Part shown: positions 63,812 to 64,000 of the stretch, in pieces | Layout of the letters: the number at the start of each line of letters is the position of its first letter | How positions within the stretch are numbered: the stretch's first letter is position 1 | Source of the DNA: SHZI01 sp040080965 | GTDB taxonomy: Bacteria; Pseudomonadota; Gammaproteobacteria; Steroidobacterales; GCA-2729495 | Reading direction: 5' to 3' | Length of the DNA stretch: 64,000 bases | Assembly: GCA_040080965.1 (NCBI GenBank) | Contig: JBEBHH010000013.1 | Location: forward strand, 1 to 64,000 | Made by a program: the position numbers and the translations under genes | Notes under the pieces: model-generated | Seen by the model: only the letters and a program-made list of their open reading frames with translations | What the model was told of the DNA's origin: nothing | Databases searched by the model: none

Positions 63812-64000
63812 TCAGCCTTCGATCACGGCCATGATGTCGTCTTCCTTCATGACGAGGAGTTCCTCGCCATCGACCTTGACCTCGGTGCCGCTGTACTTGC
63901 CGAACAGCACCTTGTCGCCGGCCTTCAGGTCCAGGGGGCGGACCTTGCCGTCCTCGAGAATCCGGCCCTTGCCCACGGCAATGACCTTGCCCTTGATGGG
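63812..64000 (-). CDS. groES: Co-chaperonin GroES (partial, 5' end missing)
   Basis: The last 62 residues of GroES are present; the start lies beyond the right edge of the window. The sequence includes GKVIAVGKGRILEDGKVRPL, the KVLFGKYSGTEVKVDGEELL strand and the ending KEDDIMAVIEG. GroES caps GroEL and closes the folding chamber. Total length is expected to be about 96 residues. Confidence 0.97.
   Translation of the reverse strand, partial: PIKGKVIAVGKGRILEDGKVRPLDLKAGDKVLFGKYSGTEVKVDGEELLVMKEDDIMAVIEG

Overview
The window is high-GC, gene-dense chromosomal DNA of a Gram-negative bacterium, most likely a gammaproteobacterium. It carries LPS-core genes (Kdo hydroxylase, WaaF, HldD), a two-domain GlnE, a cis/trans fatty-acid isomerase, TonB and BamA-type outer-membrane proteins, PEP-CTERM-type sorted proteins and groESL. 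No tRNA, rRNA, CRISPR array, intact insertion sequence or phage gene was recognised. The genus cannot be named from the sequence alone.

Layout. 1-16 kb is mainly envelope: kdoO; a spermidine-synthase-like membrane fusion; a lipoprotein esterase; a three-gene DUF1838/methyltransferase/UGT-type operon; then a long minus-strand operon (LtaS-like transferase, glnE, CHCC zinc finger, GT4 glycosyltransferase, hldD, waaF). 16-23 kb holds housekeeping and stress genes (GST, hydrolase, PEP-CTERM protein, exported SDR, deformylase, EamA transporter, ParDE-type toxin-antitoxin pair, sulfotransferase). 23-34 kb is the most unusual part: a tightly packed six-gene minus-strand operon (thermostable-hemolysin family, AMP-ligase, haem-oxygenase-like di-iron protein, SDR, TPR protein, PAP2 phosphatase) opposite a sigma factor/FecR/STN-TonB receptor unit followed by an EptA-type transferase. 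34-44 kb has a tandem GFA protein, pirin, a short MetE, an OprP-like porin with a sulfate-binding protein, an S9 peptidase and a BamA-like protein. 44-58 kb has a GGDEF-EAL protein, a PEP-CTERM protein with a sigma-54-like promoter, cti, a flavin oxidoreductase with a thioesterase, a CarS-like protein, and a DevABC-type exporter whose ATPase carries a GAF domain, in an operon with a cNMP-binding patatin lipase. 58-64 kb has small envelope genes, a strip of gene debris, a very large Gly-rich sorted protein and groEL/groES (groES cut by the window edge).

Two kinds of short palindrome recur. A REP-like element (GTAGGAGCGGCTTCAGCCGC and variants) sits at eight places, and eleven genes have their stop codon inside a copy; at 7767-7854 a perfect 41-bp inverted pair gives two unrelated convergent proteins almost the same C-terminal peptide. 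A second palindrome (GGGGACAGACTT plus its complement) lies beside groEL and at the broken end of an amidohydrolase remnant.

Taken together, much of the window concerns lipid and surface chemistry: LPS core and phosphoethanolamine decoration, fatty-acid isomerisation, acyl-CoA hydrolysis, phospholipase, lipid phosphatase and envelope export. The six-gene operon and the lipase/exporter operon are the best candidates for undescribed systems.
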